From Bullera alba (taxonomy: Eukaryota; Basidiomycota; Tremellomycetes; Tremellales; Bulleraceae): DNA of 64,000 nucleotides. Positions within the stretch are counted from its first letter, which is position 1. Every line of letters starts with the position of its first letter. The position numbers and the translations under genes were made by a program. Positions 50,501 through 60,957 of the stretch are shown here, piece by piece. Location: NCBI GenBank assembly GCA_001600095.1, contig BCIX01000007.1:558001-622000 (forward strand). Direction: 5' to 3'. The notes below the pieces were generated by a model. It did no database searches, was not told the origin of the DNA, and saw only the letters and a program-made list of their open reading frames with translations.

Positions 50501-52097
50501 ATCCTCGGTCGCCATCTTGTCACCTTCCAGCGTGAGACCCGCTGCTCCTGGTAGGATGTTGGTACGAGAAGTGAGCAGGACTTCTCTCGAGAATGCCGTG
50601 TTGACAGGAGCTGGGTGGAACGATTTTCGTCTCTGTGGCCGTCGGTCTTGATCGACTGGAGACAGACCTTGCGAAGACTGTGGTATCGAAGGAGAAGGCA
50701 AGGTCGTGGTGATGACAGGAGCCAGTTGACCAGTTGGCGCTGGAGGTAGTGGACTCGGCTTGGGTTTTTCCCTTTCCCTTTCACCATTAGACCTCGATGA
50801 TCCCGGTCGCTCCATTGCATCTGCCGCCAAGTTTCCTCTGCTATTGGACCGCGAGGAGGGTCTATCCTCGGTCTCCGCTATAGCCCGCATATCGTTCGAA
50901 GGTCTTCTCACTGCCTTTGGAATCGATGATCCCTCTCCATATTCACTAGCCGCGGAAGCTTTCCTGATCTGATCACCCAGTCTTTCTTCCGATTGTCGTC
51001 TTCCATTCGACGGCATTCCCATACCCAGGCCGTGAGAGCTAGAGGGGGGTGATCGAGAACTTTGTACTTGGTTGATCATAGGCCTTCTCGGGGGCATATT
51101 GCTATCCGACAGCGGGGATTTGCCGAGCGATGACCCGGCTCTAGGCTCGTCCAGTGATGGGCGTGATCGAGTACGTGAGAAGGAGGATTCGCTTGCTACG
51201 CCACCATAAGCTGAGCTCTGAGCACTGGTGATGGAAGTTGAAGATCCAGAGCGGTGCTGTCGCAACATCTGAGGAGGGGCGAGGTCCATATTACGCGGTA
51301 AGGGCGAGTGAGAGGAGAAGGAGGGTTGTCTCTCGCCAGAGCCTGATATGTTCCCAGACATTCAGCTCGCTCATTCTAAGACGTTATCCAGCTGCACTCA
51401 CCATGAGGGGGTGGACCGGTGGCACTGGGAGGTGGTGGGTTGAAGTTGATCAATTCGGGTACCTCTCCTTTCGTGTACGTCCTATAAACCTTGACCACCG
51501 AGTTGAGGAAATGCATTTGGTCTTTTGCCTTGTCGGTCGCCCAGTGGTATCGCCGTATTGTCATTGTCAACGCGAAGTCGGTGGGCTGAAAGCCATTTCG
51601 TCAGCACTCAGCTCAGGTTCGCATTCGAGTTCCATCGTCTCGATACCGGTAGCGACGATTGGTAGCACTCACCCCGATCACCTCTAGCACTCGCATATCC
51701 TCCAGACTCCACGTCTTGCCCTTCGAGAAAGAGAGATTGTTGTTCCTCTTCGCCTTGTGCATGACGACCTTTCCGTGCTTTGTCACTATCTTCGCGTCAG
51801 CTGTTGTCTCACGTCGTCAAAAAAACATAGAGCTGAGAGCCGCTAAGGTGACATCGATCCGGCATCATGAACACCAGGATCACACCAGCCCTACTCACCC
51901 GCTAGCATCAGATACCTCGTCTTCGCAGAGCTGCTCCCTGGCTGAACGACATCTGCTCCCGATTCATCCTCGTAAACTTTGACATAGCTGATCAAGGTCT
52001 CTTCCGGCGTTCCATCCTCGGCTTTACGGGAGAAGAGGGAGGAGATGATATGTTGGCGGACCTCATCCAACGGTCCAGATTTGGGTGGTCCTGACAT
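47599..52097 (-). CDS. SEC3: Exocyst subunit Sec3
   Basis: Spatial landmark subunit of the exocyst, which tethers secretory vesicles at sites of polarised growth. Start MSGPPKSGPLDEVRQHIISS. The N-terminal PIP2/Rho-binding PH-like domain reads ETLISYVKVYED, TRYLMLAG, VTKHGKVVMHKAKRNNNLSF, SFSKGKTWSLEDMRVLEVIG and MTIRRYHWATDKAKDQMHFL. A Ser/Pro-rich linker of about 230 residues (exon about 51361-50357) is followed by coiled-coil and helical-rod exons (ADEALLANVEEMLEGFDW-type, MNLMGTLNASNTGE region, FVEKMEAQLVDC) to SLEYGPADVEASCKRAKQ-stop at 47599. More than ten exons with 45-60 nt introns. The symbol is by orthology; the order PH-like domain, linker, long helical rod and total length (about 1,250 aa) fit Sec3. 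Confidence 0.85.
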
Positions 52098-53097
52098 CGC
52101 TCCAAGAGCTTCGAGCAAATTATCGTCGAAAGATCTGCGACCGATGGATGATGTAGCTGATACTCGAGCACAAGAAGATGAGAACGGAGGATGAGAAGAT
52201 GAACAAACGCTGCAATGGCAGCTATGGCTCTTCGAGGATACAGCTCAGAGCACCGGCCGGCAACAACATCATCGATTCAATCTCCGAAGTTTAGCCGTCA
52301 CCATATTGCGTGGTGATCCAAGCGCTGCTTCCTCTATCTCCAACTCTCTCTTCCTCTATCTCTGCTCTGTTCGACCTTCACTCTGTCGGGATGCTCTGCA
52401 TCCTGTACTGCATGTAGTCGTCACAACGTGCTGAGGCGACACCGATTTGTCATCAGGAAATCGATGGCAACAAAAGGTGGGCTCGCCCCCTATCCTCACT
52501 GATAGCTAAAACTGACCAGGACCTCCAGCGACTCCGAGTGAACCTCCGAGCCCCTAGACTTAGAGCATGCTCCCAACACGGCTGAACTTTCGAATGAAGT
52601 GTGTAGGCCTTAGATAGGCTGCACGAGTATCCTTGCAACTGGATGTCTCCTCACCGCATGTTGTCCGGAAACTTCCCACATATGTTCTTGACTAGCCAGG
52701 ACTACCACTGGCCAACGATATCGCTGATCGCACTCAGTCTCCGGCAGTCTCCGGCCATTGACATGACCGTCGTTGGTCACTCATCTCAGCAGCTTGCTAG
52801 TGGTCGCCCTCGACGAGCGACGAGACCGGTGAGGTCGAAGCCTAACGCTAGCTACATAGTGTCGTTCGTTGCGGGGGAGATGCGCGGCCTGTGTGGTGTG
52901 CTGACGCTTGTAGAAGCCGTAACTTAGTCCAACAGGGCGGTGCCTGGTTGTCAAGGAGAGCGTGGAAACAAATGCTTCCTCGTCGATGCGTCACACAGGG
53001 GCTCGATAAACACATGGGGAGTAACATTCTCGCGAGAGAGTCGTATAAATACGATTGATCTGACAGAAATTCCAGCTGGATCCCCTCATCAACCCCA
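52098..53097. other. Divergent promoter region, SEC3 and BTB copy U
   Basis: About 1 kb between divergent start codons. GTATAAATAC at 53043-53052 is a good TATA candidate some 50 bases before the copy U ATG. No gene seen. Confidence 0.5.
53043..53052 (+). promoter_or_regulatory. TATA-like element upstream of BTB copy U
   Basis: GTATAAATAC about 46-55 bases before the ATG, giving a short 5' UTR if used. Called on sequence and position alone. Confidence 0.4.
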
Positions 53098-53896
53098 ATG
53101 AAGCTCGAGTCCAGTATCGAAGACGACATGTGTTCCTGCGGCGAGTATATCGAAGTCGAAGGCAAAGATACGGCTCAGAACACCGACACGACCGACAACC
53201 CAAACCCAGAAGGCCCCCAAATTACCACTGTGCCGGTCAACGGACCCAACTCTCCCTCGACTGAGTTAGTGACTACAGACGGTCCGACAATTCTGGTACC
53301 CGACTTCTATCTCAGGGCCCACAGGTGAGCATCGCAGCCATATTCAATGACGATCGAGGCTGACGCTATCCAGCGATATCTTCCGCAAGATGCTCGACAG
53401 TGATCCCTCCCGATGATGCATCCACATCTCTGCCTCGGACGACACCGCCAAACGCTTGGTGACTTTGATGATCGATGGTGCTCCTCAGGAATTCGCCGAC
53501 TTTGGTCAGATCAAGGATGTCCTGAAGGTGTGCCAGGAGTACAACCTCGACTTCATCGCCTCAAGCATCTTACCTCAACTCCGCCCTTACGCTTGGCCGT
53601 TCCGCAAAGAGGTATACACCTTCGCTGCTTACTACGACGATTCCGATCTCGCCTCAAAAGCGCTCCGAGAGCTTCACCACTACTTCCGAGATGAAACTCC
53701 TGAGAAGCTTCAACTGAGATTGAAGGAATTCTACGGCACCGAACCGATGCTGTCCTGCAAGCACAAATACCCGGTTGCGTTGGTATCCGTCGTCGCCAGG
53801 ATTCCGAGCGGATGGTATACCAACCCGGAGAAGATCAAGGAGTTCGGTATGGATTGGAGAGTATGGCAGGAAGAGGTGAAGCACTTCAAGCCGTAA
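53098..53896 (+). pseudogene. BTB/POZ gene (copy U) with in-frame TGA
   Basis: Exon 1 53098-53324 carries a 50-residue leader (Thr/Asn/Pro-rich), then ELVTTDGPTILVPDFYLRAH and R; the phase-2 intron (53325-53373) opens on SDIFRKMLDSDPS, the standard BTB turn. Eleven codons later, after SDPSR, TGA 53414-53416 interrupts the frame; the same frame then continues as CIHISASDDTAKRLVTLMID, LKVCQEYNLDFIASSILPQL, VYTFAAYYDDSDLASKAL and VKHFKP-stop (53894-53896), all family-like. No splice site pair removes the TGA without losing conserved sequence. Either a pseudogene, a truncated product or a one-base sequence error. Confidence 0.8.
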
Positions 53897-54538
53897 AGGC
53901 GAAAGTGGAAAGTAAGAGTGAGTTCTAACTTCCTTGCAATCCGCCATAACTGATGCGGAGCATTACAGAGACTTGATACGGACGGCTACTCTGACATACA
54001 TCTACGATTGTATCATCCTGCATGCAACATTGCCGCAAACACGATCTTGGTGATCGTACCACTTGAAGCATCTGACACAAGGACGCGATGATGCCGCCGT
54101 GTGGAGATCATCCCAGCTCTGTATGACGATCAAGGTCTTCGTCCTCGACAAAGCACTCAACATCCTTCGGATCAACGCCTTCCGCCTCGGTATTGTCATC
54201 AGCCAGGTCATCCTCGGAAATCACGCTTCGCCGACATAGCGAAAATCTTCCATCGCTTTGTTCAACAGTACCACGGGCGCCCACAGACCAAGTAAGGTGA
54301 GAAGCGAGGTCTGCCTCAAGTAGCGGGGAGCATGATTGATTGCTTCTAGCGCGTTGTCAACACACAATCCCGGAGATTTTGCCTCGAGGCTTGCTTGCAG
54401 GACGACACGTGCTGCAAATGAGCTGGTGTGTGGAGTATATGTACTTAAGTCGTGCCAGAGGGGTTAATGGCTTCTTCTTTCATCCTCATTCTTCCCACTC
54501 CTACTCGACAGCACAGCCCTGCTTGCGCCGAAGTCACC
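53897..54538. other. Intergenic, BTB copies U and V
   Basis: 3' flank of U and promoter of V. No conserved BTB motif or other gene was found in it. Confidence 0.45.
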
Positions 54539-55264
54539 ATGTCCCACGCAGCACAAGGAGACCTCATGATCAGCCTTGCAAGTGAGGATGGAACGGAATT
54601 TGAAGTACCGGATTATCAGCTCAAGGCGCACAGGTAGGTCTTGACCGGCTGACCTCATCAACCATCCCTCCGCCTCCCTTCGTCGCGATCTTCGTGGATG
54701 AGGCTGACCTCGTACAGCGTCGTGTTTCGAGACATGTTGTCCGACAATGGAGGCAACACTCGAGAGGGCAGCCTGCATGGTGGTTTCAGTCCAATTCATA
54801 TTCCTGCGACGACAGCAATCGTCAACACTCTGGTAGATCTCATGTTGGCACCAGCCAAAGCCGAGGTTTCGACTTTCGATATCGGACAGACCCTACTGAC
54901 ACTCTGCGACGAGTTTGACATGCCATTGGTAAAGCACATTGTGGTGGGAAAGCTCCATCCATTCGCCGGTCAGCACAGTATCAAGATCTTCTGCATTGCC
55001 TCCCACTCGGACGACCTCACGCTCGCCAGACAAGCGCTATCTCGCTGGCGTCCTTCCGGCGAGATACTGGCATGGAATATCGAGTCTACATTCTACACTC
55101 CGGAGTTCATGCGAGATTGTGAGCCAAGCTACTTCTTTGGGCTTCTCCGCATGATCGTTGCATGCCTGCAGCAGGGAAATGACAGTTCAGAGCCTCACTG
55201 GTTTTGCATCTCTTCTTCTGAATGGGTCAGGCAACTGGATGGCTTCAAACCTGTCCGAAAATGA
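54539..55264 (+). CDS. BTB/POZ protein (copy V), intact, tandem pair with W
   Basis: Exons 54539-54633 (95 nt) and 54718-55264, 642 nt, 213 codons plus stop. Exon 1: GDLMISLASEDGTEFEVP and DYQLKAHR; the phase-2 intron opens on SVVFRDMLSDNGGN. Then PIHIPATTAIVNTLVDLMLA, TLLTLCDEFDMPLVKHIVVG, IKIFCIASHSDDLTLARQAL and PEFMRDCEPSYFFGLLRMIV, ending LDGFKPVRK. No third exon: the stop follows directly on the FKP motif. Nearly every block is repeated in copy W 1.4 kb downstream, with the same exon 1 length, so the pair is a recent tandem duplication. Confidence 0.87.
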
Positions 55265-55920
55265 GGGGCAATGCAGTAGGTTCAGTACTGCAATGCGGAC
55301 ATGCCCCAGGACTAATTCGCTTTAGACAGCACTCTGCTTGCCTGGGCTCGAAGGCTCATCCGTTCGAGTTAACCCTCGTATTTTGTCAGAGCGACTGGTC
55401 AGTCTTGATGCGTATCCCTGTACATCATGCACATGCAGCATTCAGGAACAACTCGAGGCGATGACAGACTGACTGATTGATCGGCACCATTTGCCTTTTA
55501 CATGTCACTGCCTCACGCGTCGACACGATGAAGAGTCACAGGGAAGTCACTTGTGTTGAAGCCCTAAGGGTGCGCCGAGATCACGGAGACGGCGGGACCA
55601 TGAGAGGGTTAACGTTGAACGTTTACTGTCGATCAATGGGCTCGTTGCCTGACAACGTAGTCAAGGCATCTTGGTTGGCTTGGCGATGGGTTTCTGTCTC
55701 TCTGTCTCAGCAGATCGACAAATCGAAGACGTACCGTCTCGTGATGTACTCTGGCGACTCAAAAACGGGCTGAGAGCTCGTGCTCGTCTGTTAACAACCT
55801 GTCTTATAAGTAGATATCGGACAGTCAAACGTAAGCTCGCATCTTCCTTGGTCTTCTTCTTCACCCACACAGCCTTACCCATTGCCATCGCCCCAGCAAC
55901 GCCAGTCACCAGAGTTCAAG
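55265..55920. other. Intergenic, BTB copies V and W
   Basis: 3' flank of V and promoter of W, including the TATA-like element listed next. No gene seen. Confidence 0.45.
55805..55816 (+). promoter_or_regulatory. TATA-like element upstream of BTB copy W
   Basis: TATAAGTAGATA, about 105-115 bases before the ATG of copy W. The same 12-mer occurs upstream of BTB copy C (12068-12079) although those two genes belong to different subfamilies. Confidence 0.5.
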
Positions 55921-56651
55921 ATGTCCATCACGGCAAACCCAGACTACATGATCACGCTTGCCAGTGAGGATGGGACCGAATTCCAAGTACCGGACTATCA
56001 GCTCAAGGCGAACAGGTAGGTTCCGCGACACCGAGCTCATCACTCCCCCAGCCTCACTAGACTGGCATATTGATCGTCATTGGGGCAAACTAGGCTGATT
56101 CGAAGAGTGTGGTCTTCCGAGAAATGCTTTCCGGCAACGGAACCGATTTTGCGAAAGGGGGCCTGCATGACAGCTCTACTCCAATCCAGATCCCGCCGTC
56201 GGAACCAATCACCAAAACTTTGGTAGACCTCATCATGAACCCAGCCAAAGCCAAACTCTCCTCGTTCGATGATGCCCAAACTCTGTTGATACTCTGCGAT
56301 GAGTTCGACATGCCGTCGTTGAAGTACACAGTGCACGGCAAGCTCTATCCCTTCGCCGATCAGCATGCTATCAAGATTTTCTGCATCGCCTCGCACTCGA
56401 ACGACCTCGAGCTCGCCAAACAAGCTCTGCTTCGCTGGTGCGACGGTCATGAGGCGCTTGACGACGATAACATATCCTCTTCCTTCTATACGCCAGAGTT
56501 TGTGCACAACTGCAAACCAAGCTATCTGTGTGCCCTTCTCAAGCTGATATTGAGCTGCGAGCAGTCGAACAGGGCCAAGAGCGGATCGCATGCCTTCCGT
56601 ATTTCCCCTATTGAATGGAGGAATCGAGTGAGCTATTTCGAGGGTGTCTGA
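55921..56651 (+). CDS. BTB/POZ protein (copy W), intact, tandem pair with V
   Basis: Exons 55921-56015 (95 nt) and 56108-56651, 639 nt, 212 codons plus stop. Exon 1: DYMITLASEDGTEFQVPDYQ and LKANR; here the usual His of the AHR turn is Asn. After the phase-2 intron: SVVFREMLSGNG, PIQIPPSEPITKTLVDLIMN, TLLILCDEFDMPSLKYTVHG, IKIFCIASHSNDLELAKQAL and PEFVHNCKPSYLCALLKLIL. It ends in SYFEGV, so the terminal FKP of copy V has drifted. No partner domain. Confidence 0.87.
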
Positions 56652-58020
56652 GATTGAACCAGGTGGGTATCACTTCTATAGCATTAGCCAAGACTGACTT
56701 CCCTTGCTCAGCGTACCGTCTGGCCGATCTTGTAGTCTCGTCTGTGAAGAGAAGACCAGGATAACGGTCAGATGAGCGTCTTGACAGAATGATTTATAGA
56801 TGATGGTCAATGAGCATGCAGTGTTCGGTATATCACCGAGTTTGAAACCGAACAAATGACCGACGTCATAGGACTTGCACATATCCGCTTGATCGAGGCG
56901 GATGAAGCCTGCGCCTGAAGACGATCGCAGTTTGAGTGAGGCCGAAGACGTGTCGTAGCCAAATCCACTCGTGCACGTCACGCTGCCTCTTGCTCGCTGG
57001 GTGCTCCTTTCCTCTGTATGGATCCTTGTGTGTACGCGGGCTACCTTGCCAGCTCATCATGATTTCGAACTGAAGTCTACAGTCGACTGGCAGAACATCT
57101 TGAATGGCGAAGCTTCCGTGAACAGTTTTCGAGAATAGTGATCCAGTATGCTGAGTCTGGCTGAGTGCGATGAGACACGTTATCCCTTGTGCGGAGGAGA
57201 TAGTGAGCAGACTGACCATGGATCGATGATAGATCGGACAGGTTTTGGAGTCAAGTCGCAGCAGCGACCAAGCAGCGACTACAGTACAGGCCCGATATCA
57301 ATGGGAAATATTGTGCAGCTACGGCTGCCATGTTGGCTGGCGGGCTGCTCGAGATAGACGGCTGGCCACGTGTAACGGAGATCCCCTCAATTCCGCATTA
57401 CAACGGTCGCCCCCGCGCTGGCGCCGGCCGGCGGGCCGATCAACCGGATCCTGAAACGATGGACATATGATTTGTTGTTCTCAGGTCTCGACTCTCGACA
57501 AAGAGGTTCCATGCAGGTCCTGTGCAGGTCCACTCAGCTCTATGCGACGCCCCTGCTACCCCTCTACGACTGTAAGACCGCTCGTGACGGGCTCGAATCT
57601 CCTCGAATTTTCCGATAATTGGACAAAGGCGACTGTCAATTGAACCACAAAAAGCGCACACGAAAAATCGCGACTGATGAGTGATTGAGTGGATAGAGAC
57701 AGGATGATAGACTGGAGGTCGATTGGCACATGAAGCCTAGTACTGCCCGATCATGGGATCATCGAAGATGTGTCCTCCTCTCAAGAACTGATTTTGCTTT
57801 CCAATCTCGGGTCTTGACTGTATCGGTTTACCTACCCACACCGCTTCATCCACGTTGACCGGTTCGACCTCAGACTTCGAGCTGCTGGTCTCAGGAGCTG
57901 CCAGACATCTCTGGAGGACTGCCGGTCCTACAGTCGATTTTTATTGTCAAACCCTTAACGCTGGCGTCAACACCGCATCATCCACTCGACCCCGCTCATC
58001 ACGACAAACGGTAGCCCGAC
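56652..58020. other. Intergenic, 1.4 kb, BTB copies W and X
   Basis: No gene recognised. A GC-rich palindromic patch (GCGCCGGCCGGCGGGCC type) lies near 57420-57440. The last 200 bases form the promoter/5' UTR of copy X. Confidence 0.5.
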
Positions 58021-58794
58021 ATGGCAGCAATCCGCCATAACGACGATGTCATGTTCGTCAGCGATAATGACGAGCAATTCGAGGTCGCTGCCTATCGTCT
58101 CAGAGCTCATAGGTCAGTGTCTCCAGCGCACTGGGACACGAAGAGAAGCTTATGCCTCATCTCCGAACAGCACCGTCTTTCGCGACATGCTCGACTCGAA
58201 GTCGTACAATTCTGAGTCAGAACCTATCTCTATCGCTGCAGACGGCGACGTGGTGGACCATTGGATTGACTTCCTCAAGAATGAGCCCGTCGTCGATCTA
58301 AGCTTGGCCCATATCGAGTCACTGCTAAAACTGTGCGAGACGTTCAAGGTGGATACCCTTGCTGCCGCCGTATATCCCCTCAACTACTCCGCTACGTCAG
58401 GTCCGCTTCCACCGAAGTATTCTGCATTGCCGCCATGTTCGACAACCATCACCTGGCCAGAATCACCGCCATGGAGATGTTCAGGGCGTATTACGCCCAG
58501 AGCGAGGTGCTTTGTCGTGACAAGGTGACGAGTTTCTTCAAAAGTGAGCCGATGGCATCGTGTCCAAGGAACTACGTCCTCGAGCTGCATCTAGCTGCAT
58601 TCTTCTGCGGATACAACCAGACGAAGAGCGGTCTGTGGGGAATCGATAGGGAAGAGTGGATACGCCAGATCGACAACTTTGACCCCCAAGTGAGTGCTGG
58701 TGCATCGAGATGTACTGATGCGCACTGCTGTAGAGAGGAAATGAAACAGCGGTCGACAAAGGCCGACGATGAGGATCTGAGGGACCAGAAGTAG
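58021..58794 (+). pseudogene. BTB/POZ gene (copy X) with a frameshift
   Basis: Exon 1 58021-58112: NDDVMFVSDNDEQFEVAAYR with LRAHR. The phase-2 intron (58113-58170) opens on STVFRDMLDSKS, followed by IESLLKLCETFKVDTLAAAV. At about 58371-58381 (TATATCCCCTCAA) the family content jumps to another frame: the first frame goes on with unrelated residues to a stop at 58528, while PQLLRYVRSASTEVFCIAAM, FDNHHLARITAMEMFRAYY and EEWIRQIDNFDPQ continue one base out. Net loss of one base (or gain of two) explains it. A GTGAGT donor after DNFDPQ (58690) suggests a final intron. The gene as read yields only a truncated BTB protein. Confidence 0.78.
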
Positions 58795-59623
58795 CACGAT
58801 GTTCTCCCAGGTCGCCGACAATGCACCTGACGACCTACTTTCCCTCCCTATGCAGTCCGTGACGTGCACGAACACACCCTCTACAACGGCCGCATCTACT
58901 TGACGACGGCAACGACGACACTCAAGACTTAGTCGTCGTCAAGCAAGCACTGAGCCCTGCAGAGCTCCTTGTACCCCTCGCTCCCAGAGGAGTTGTCATC
59001 TGTGTTGCCCTTCTTGACTGACCCATTCATCCGGTCCTCCACTCGCCCGTCCGCGTCACCACGTATATCACGACATCACCGCTGACCGGCTAACAAACAT
59101 GACCGGCCTAGCCTCCTGCTCAGACCGCATCATCGCTCTGGCCGGCGAAGAGGGCACGGAATGTCAAGTGTTGCCTTACTACCTCATGCCTACAGGTGAG
59201 TCGCTAGTCACTTGCTTCCGTATGGACTTGGAAGATTGCCCAATCGAGGTGACATATACTCGCAACGCTCATGACTCGCGTGGGCGTCTACATAGCACAG
59301 TCACACTTATTCATGCACAACATAACATCTTGGAGCTATAGACATCGTATTCACAGGTCGTTAAGGAACCACAGTATCATACTTCGTCATAGAGGATTAC
59401 CGACAGCAGTCTTCAAATCCGAGAAGGGAACATATGTGAGAGGGTTACACCACGTCCTGCTCTGACAAACGATAAAATCGACTGAGAGTGCTACAGAGGA
59501 ATGATCAGCTAATGCGGCGGCGAGTGTGAGAGCGTATGTGGCGCTGGGGGACCGAGGACGGAAGGAGGGTGAGTTGATCAGATACTCACGAGAGCGTGCT
59601 GAGGTCTCTACTGCAGGTTGGGA
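58795..59623. other. Intergenic around the copy Y relic
   Basis: Apart from the exon-1 relic at 59099-59195, nothing coding is recognised between copy X and the 3' end of copy Z. Confidence 0.45.
59099..59195 (+). pseudogene. Relic of a BTB exon 1 (copy Y)
   Basis: DRIIALAGEEGTECQVLPYY with LMPT corresponds to exon 1 of copies V and W (ISLASEDGTEFEVPDYQL, KAHR), and a GTGAGT donor follows at 59196. The stretch is one base short against the family, so the phase-2 junction is lost, the AHR turn is gone, and no convincing second exon follows; only a weak CFRMDLE is seen after it. Probably a decayed duplicate. Confidence 0.5.
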
Positions 59624-60398
59624 TCAACCGACGATAGGCTTGAACCTCTCCGCGACAGCGTGCCAGTCGACATAGTCATCCGCCTCGATGCCATTGTAGC
59701 CATTGATATAGCCATTGGCATGACCCTTGGGGTGACCATTCTCCTCTGGCTTGCCTGCCGCTGCGACGGACAACGCCGCGGAGAACAGACCGAGGAGGTA
59801 TGGCAAAGCCACCTCTCTAGCTTGCTCCGGAGTGATATTGCCGATTCGAACACTGACCGTCACACCGTTGGCGGTGACAAAGTCGTTCTTGATGGCGAGG
59901 TTCTTCAGGGCGGATTTGGCCAGACCGACATTGTTTCGCTGGGAGGCGAGGCAGAAAACCTCCCACGGGTTTTTCTCGATGGCAGAGTGCATGAGGAACA
60001 TGGCTCGCTCGGTGACCGATGGAGAGACGAGGTATTCGCATAGCTTGAACAGGGAAGCGCGGATCGACCAGATCATGAGTGGGGGCAGGTTTCGAAAGTG
60101 GGCGAGGTCAAGCCATGCCTTGAGGACCTTCTTCCCAGTGGGGACCTTAAATTCGTGGGTGGGAGAGGCTCCCTCAAGCTCCTTTCGAAAGAAGGCACTA
60201 AGAGCGGAAAGCATCAATGGCAGTCTAGGTAGGTATAAGAGGGGTTTAGATTCACCTGTGTGCCTTGAGCACGTAAGAGTGGACCTTGAATACCCTGCCG
60301 TCCTCACTGGTGAGGGTGACGTCGGCATTGGCGTCGACGTAGGTAGAAGCTTCGGTGTTGGAGCTGTGGGTGGAAGGAGGGGATGGAGTCTCGGACAT
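59624..60398 (-). CDS. BTB/POZ protein (copy Z), diverged, intact
   Basis: Two exons, 60398-60256 (143 nt) and 60197-59624, 717 nt, 238 codons plus stop. A Ser/Thr-rich leader of about 28 residues precedes ADVTLTSEDGRVFKVHSYVL and KAHR; the phase-2 intron opens on SAFFRKELEGAS. Then HEFKVPTGKKVLKAWLDLAH, LFKLCEYLVSPSVTERAMFL, WEVFCLASQRNNVGLAKSAL and LPYLLGLFSAAL. A Gly/Asn/His-rich loop (NGHPKGHANGYINGYNG) precedes the ending WHAVAERFKPIVG. Same intron position as the other copies but the most diverged extension; it is transcribed towards the relic Y. Confidence 0.83.
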
Positions 60399-60957
60399 GG
60401 TGGTGAGTGACAGTGTGTTGAAAGTGGTTAAGTTCCGAAGGTATGCTGGGAGCTGCTTGATTGAACATGGAGAAAGACGATTCGAGGACTTTGCTGTCAG
60501 CTTATGTATAGCATGGGAACGCCGTGAGGGCTAGTGAGGGTCATGTCGATGGGAAGATGGACCGCGTGGAGATCTAGGCACAACACGAGGCAGAAGATCG
60601 GCTCGTCTAGTCAGCAAGTATGGTGTGAACGACGATATCCCTTGATAGGCCCATAGGTTCCGCATGTAGAGCATGTGCCGTTCTCATCGGATGCCGAGGA
60701 GGATAAGGGTGAGTGTGGATGAGTGTGGATGATCGGTGGAATAGTAAGTACCAATCGTACCAGGCTCATCAGCAGGCTGGCGCCGATCATTCTGTTTGAA
60801 GCTATGTCAATCCGATGTCAGCTAAATGACCAACACGACCTCGGGCTTGCGACAGCTTATGCACACACCTTTACTGCCGAAGAGGCCTGGACCAATTCGG
60901 GACAAATGACTCCGATTCATCAGCTATCTACAGGGTGGGGACAAGTGACTGGTAGCG
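60399..60957. other. Intergenic, copy Z promoter and OGFr gene 3' flank
   Basis: No gene seen. GAGTGTGGAT is repeated directly at about 60711-60730. Confidence 0.45.

Noticed and set aside
55330..55385. GTTCGAGTTAACC resembling a tRNA B box
   Set aside because: No matching A box or acceptor stem at the right distance; no cloverleaf can be drawn.
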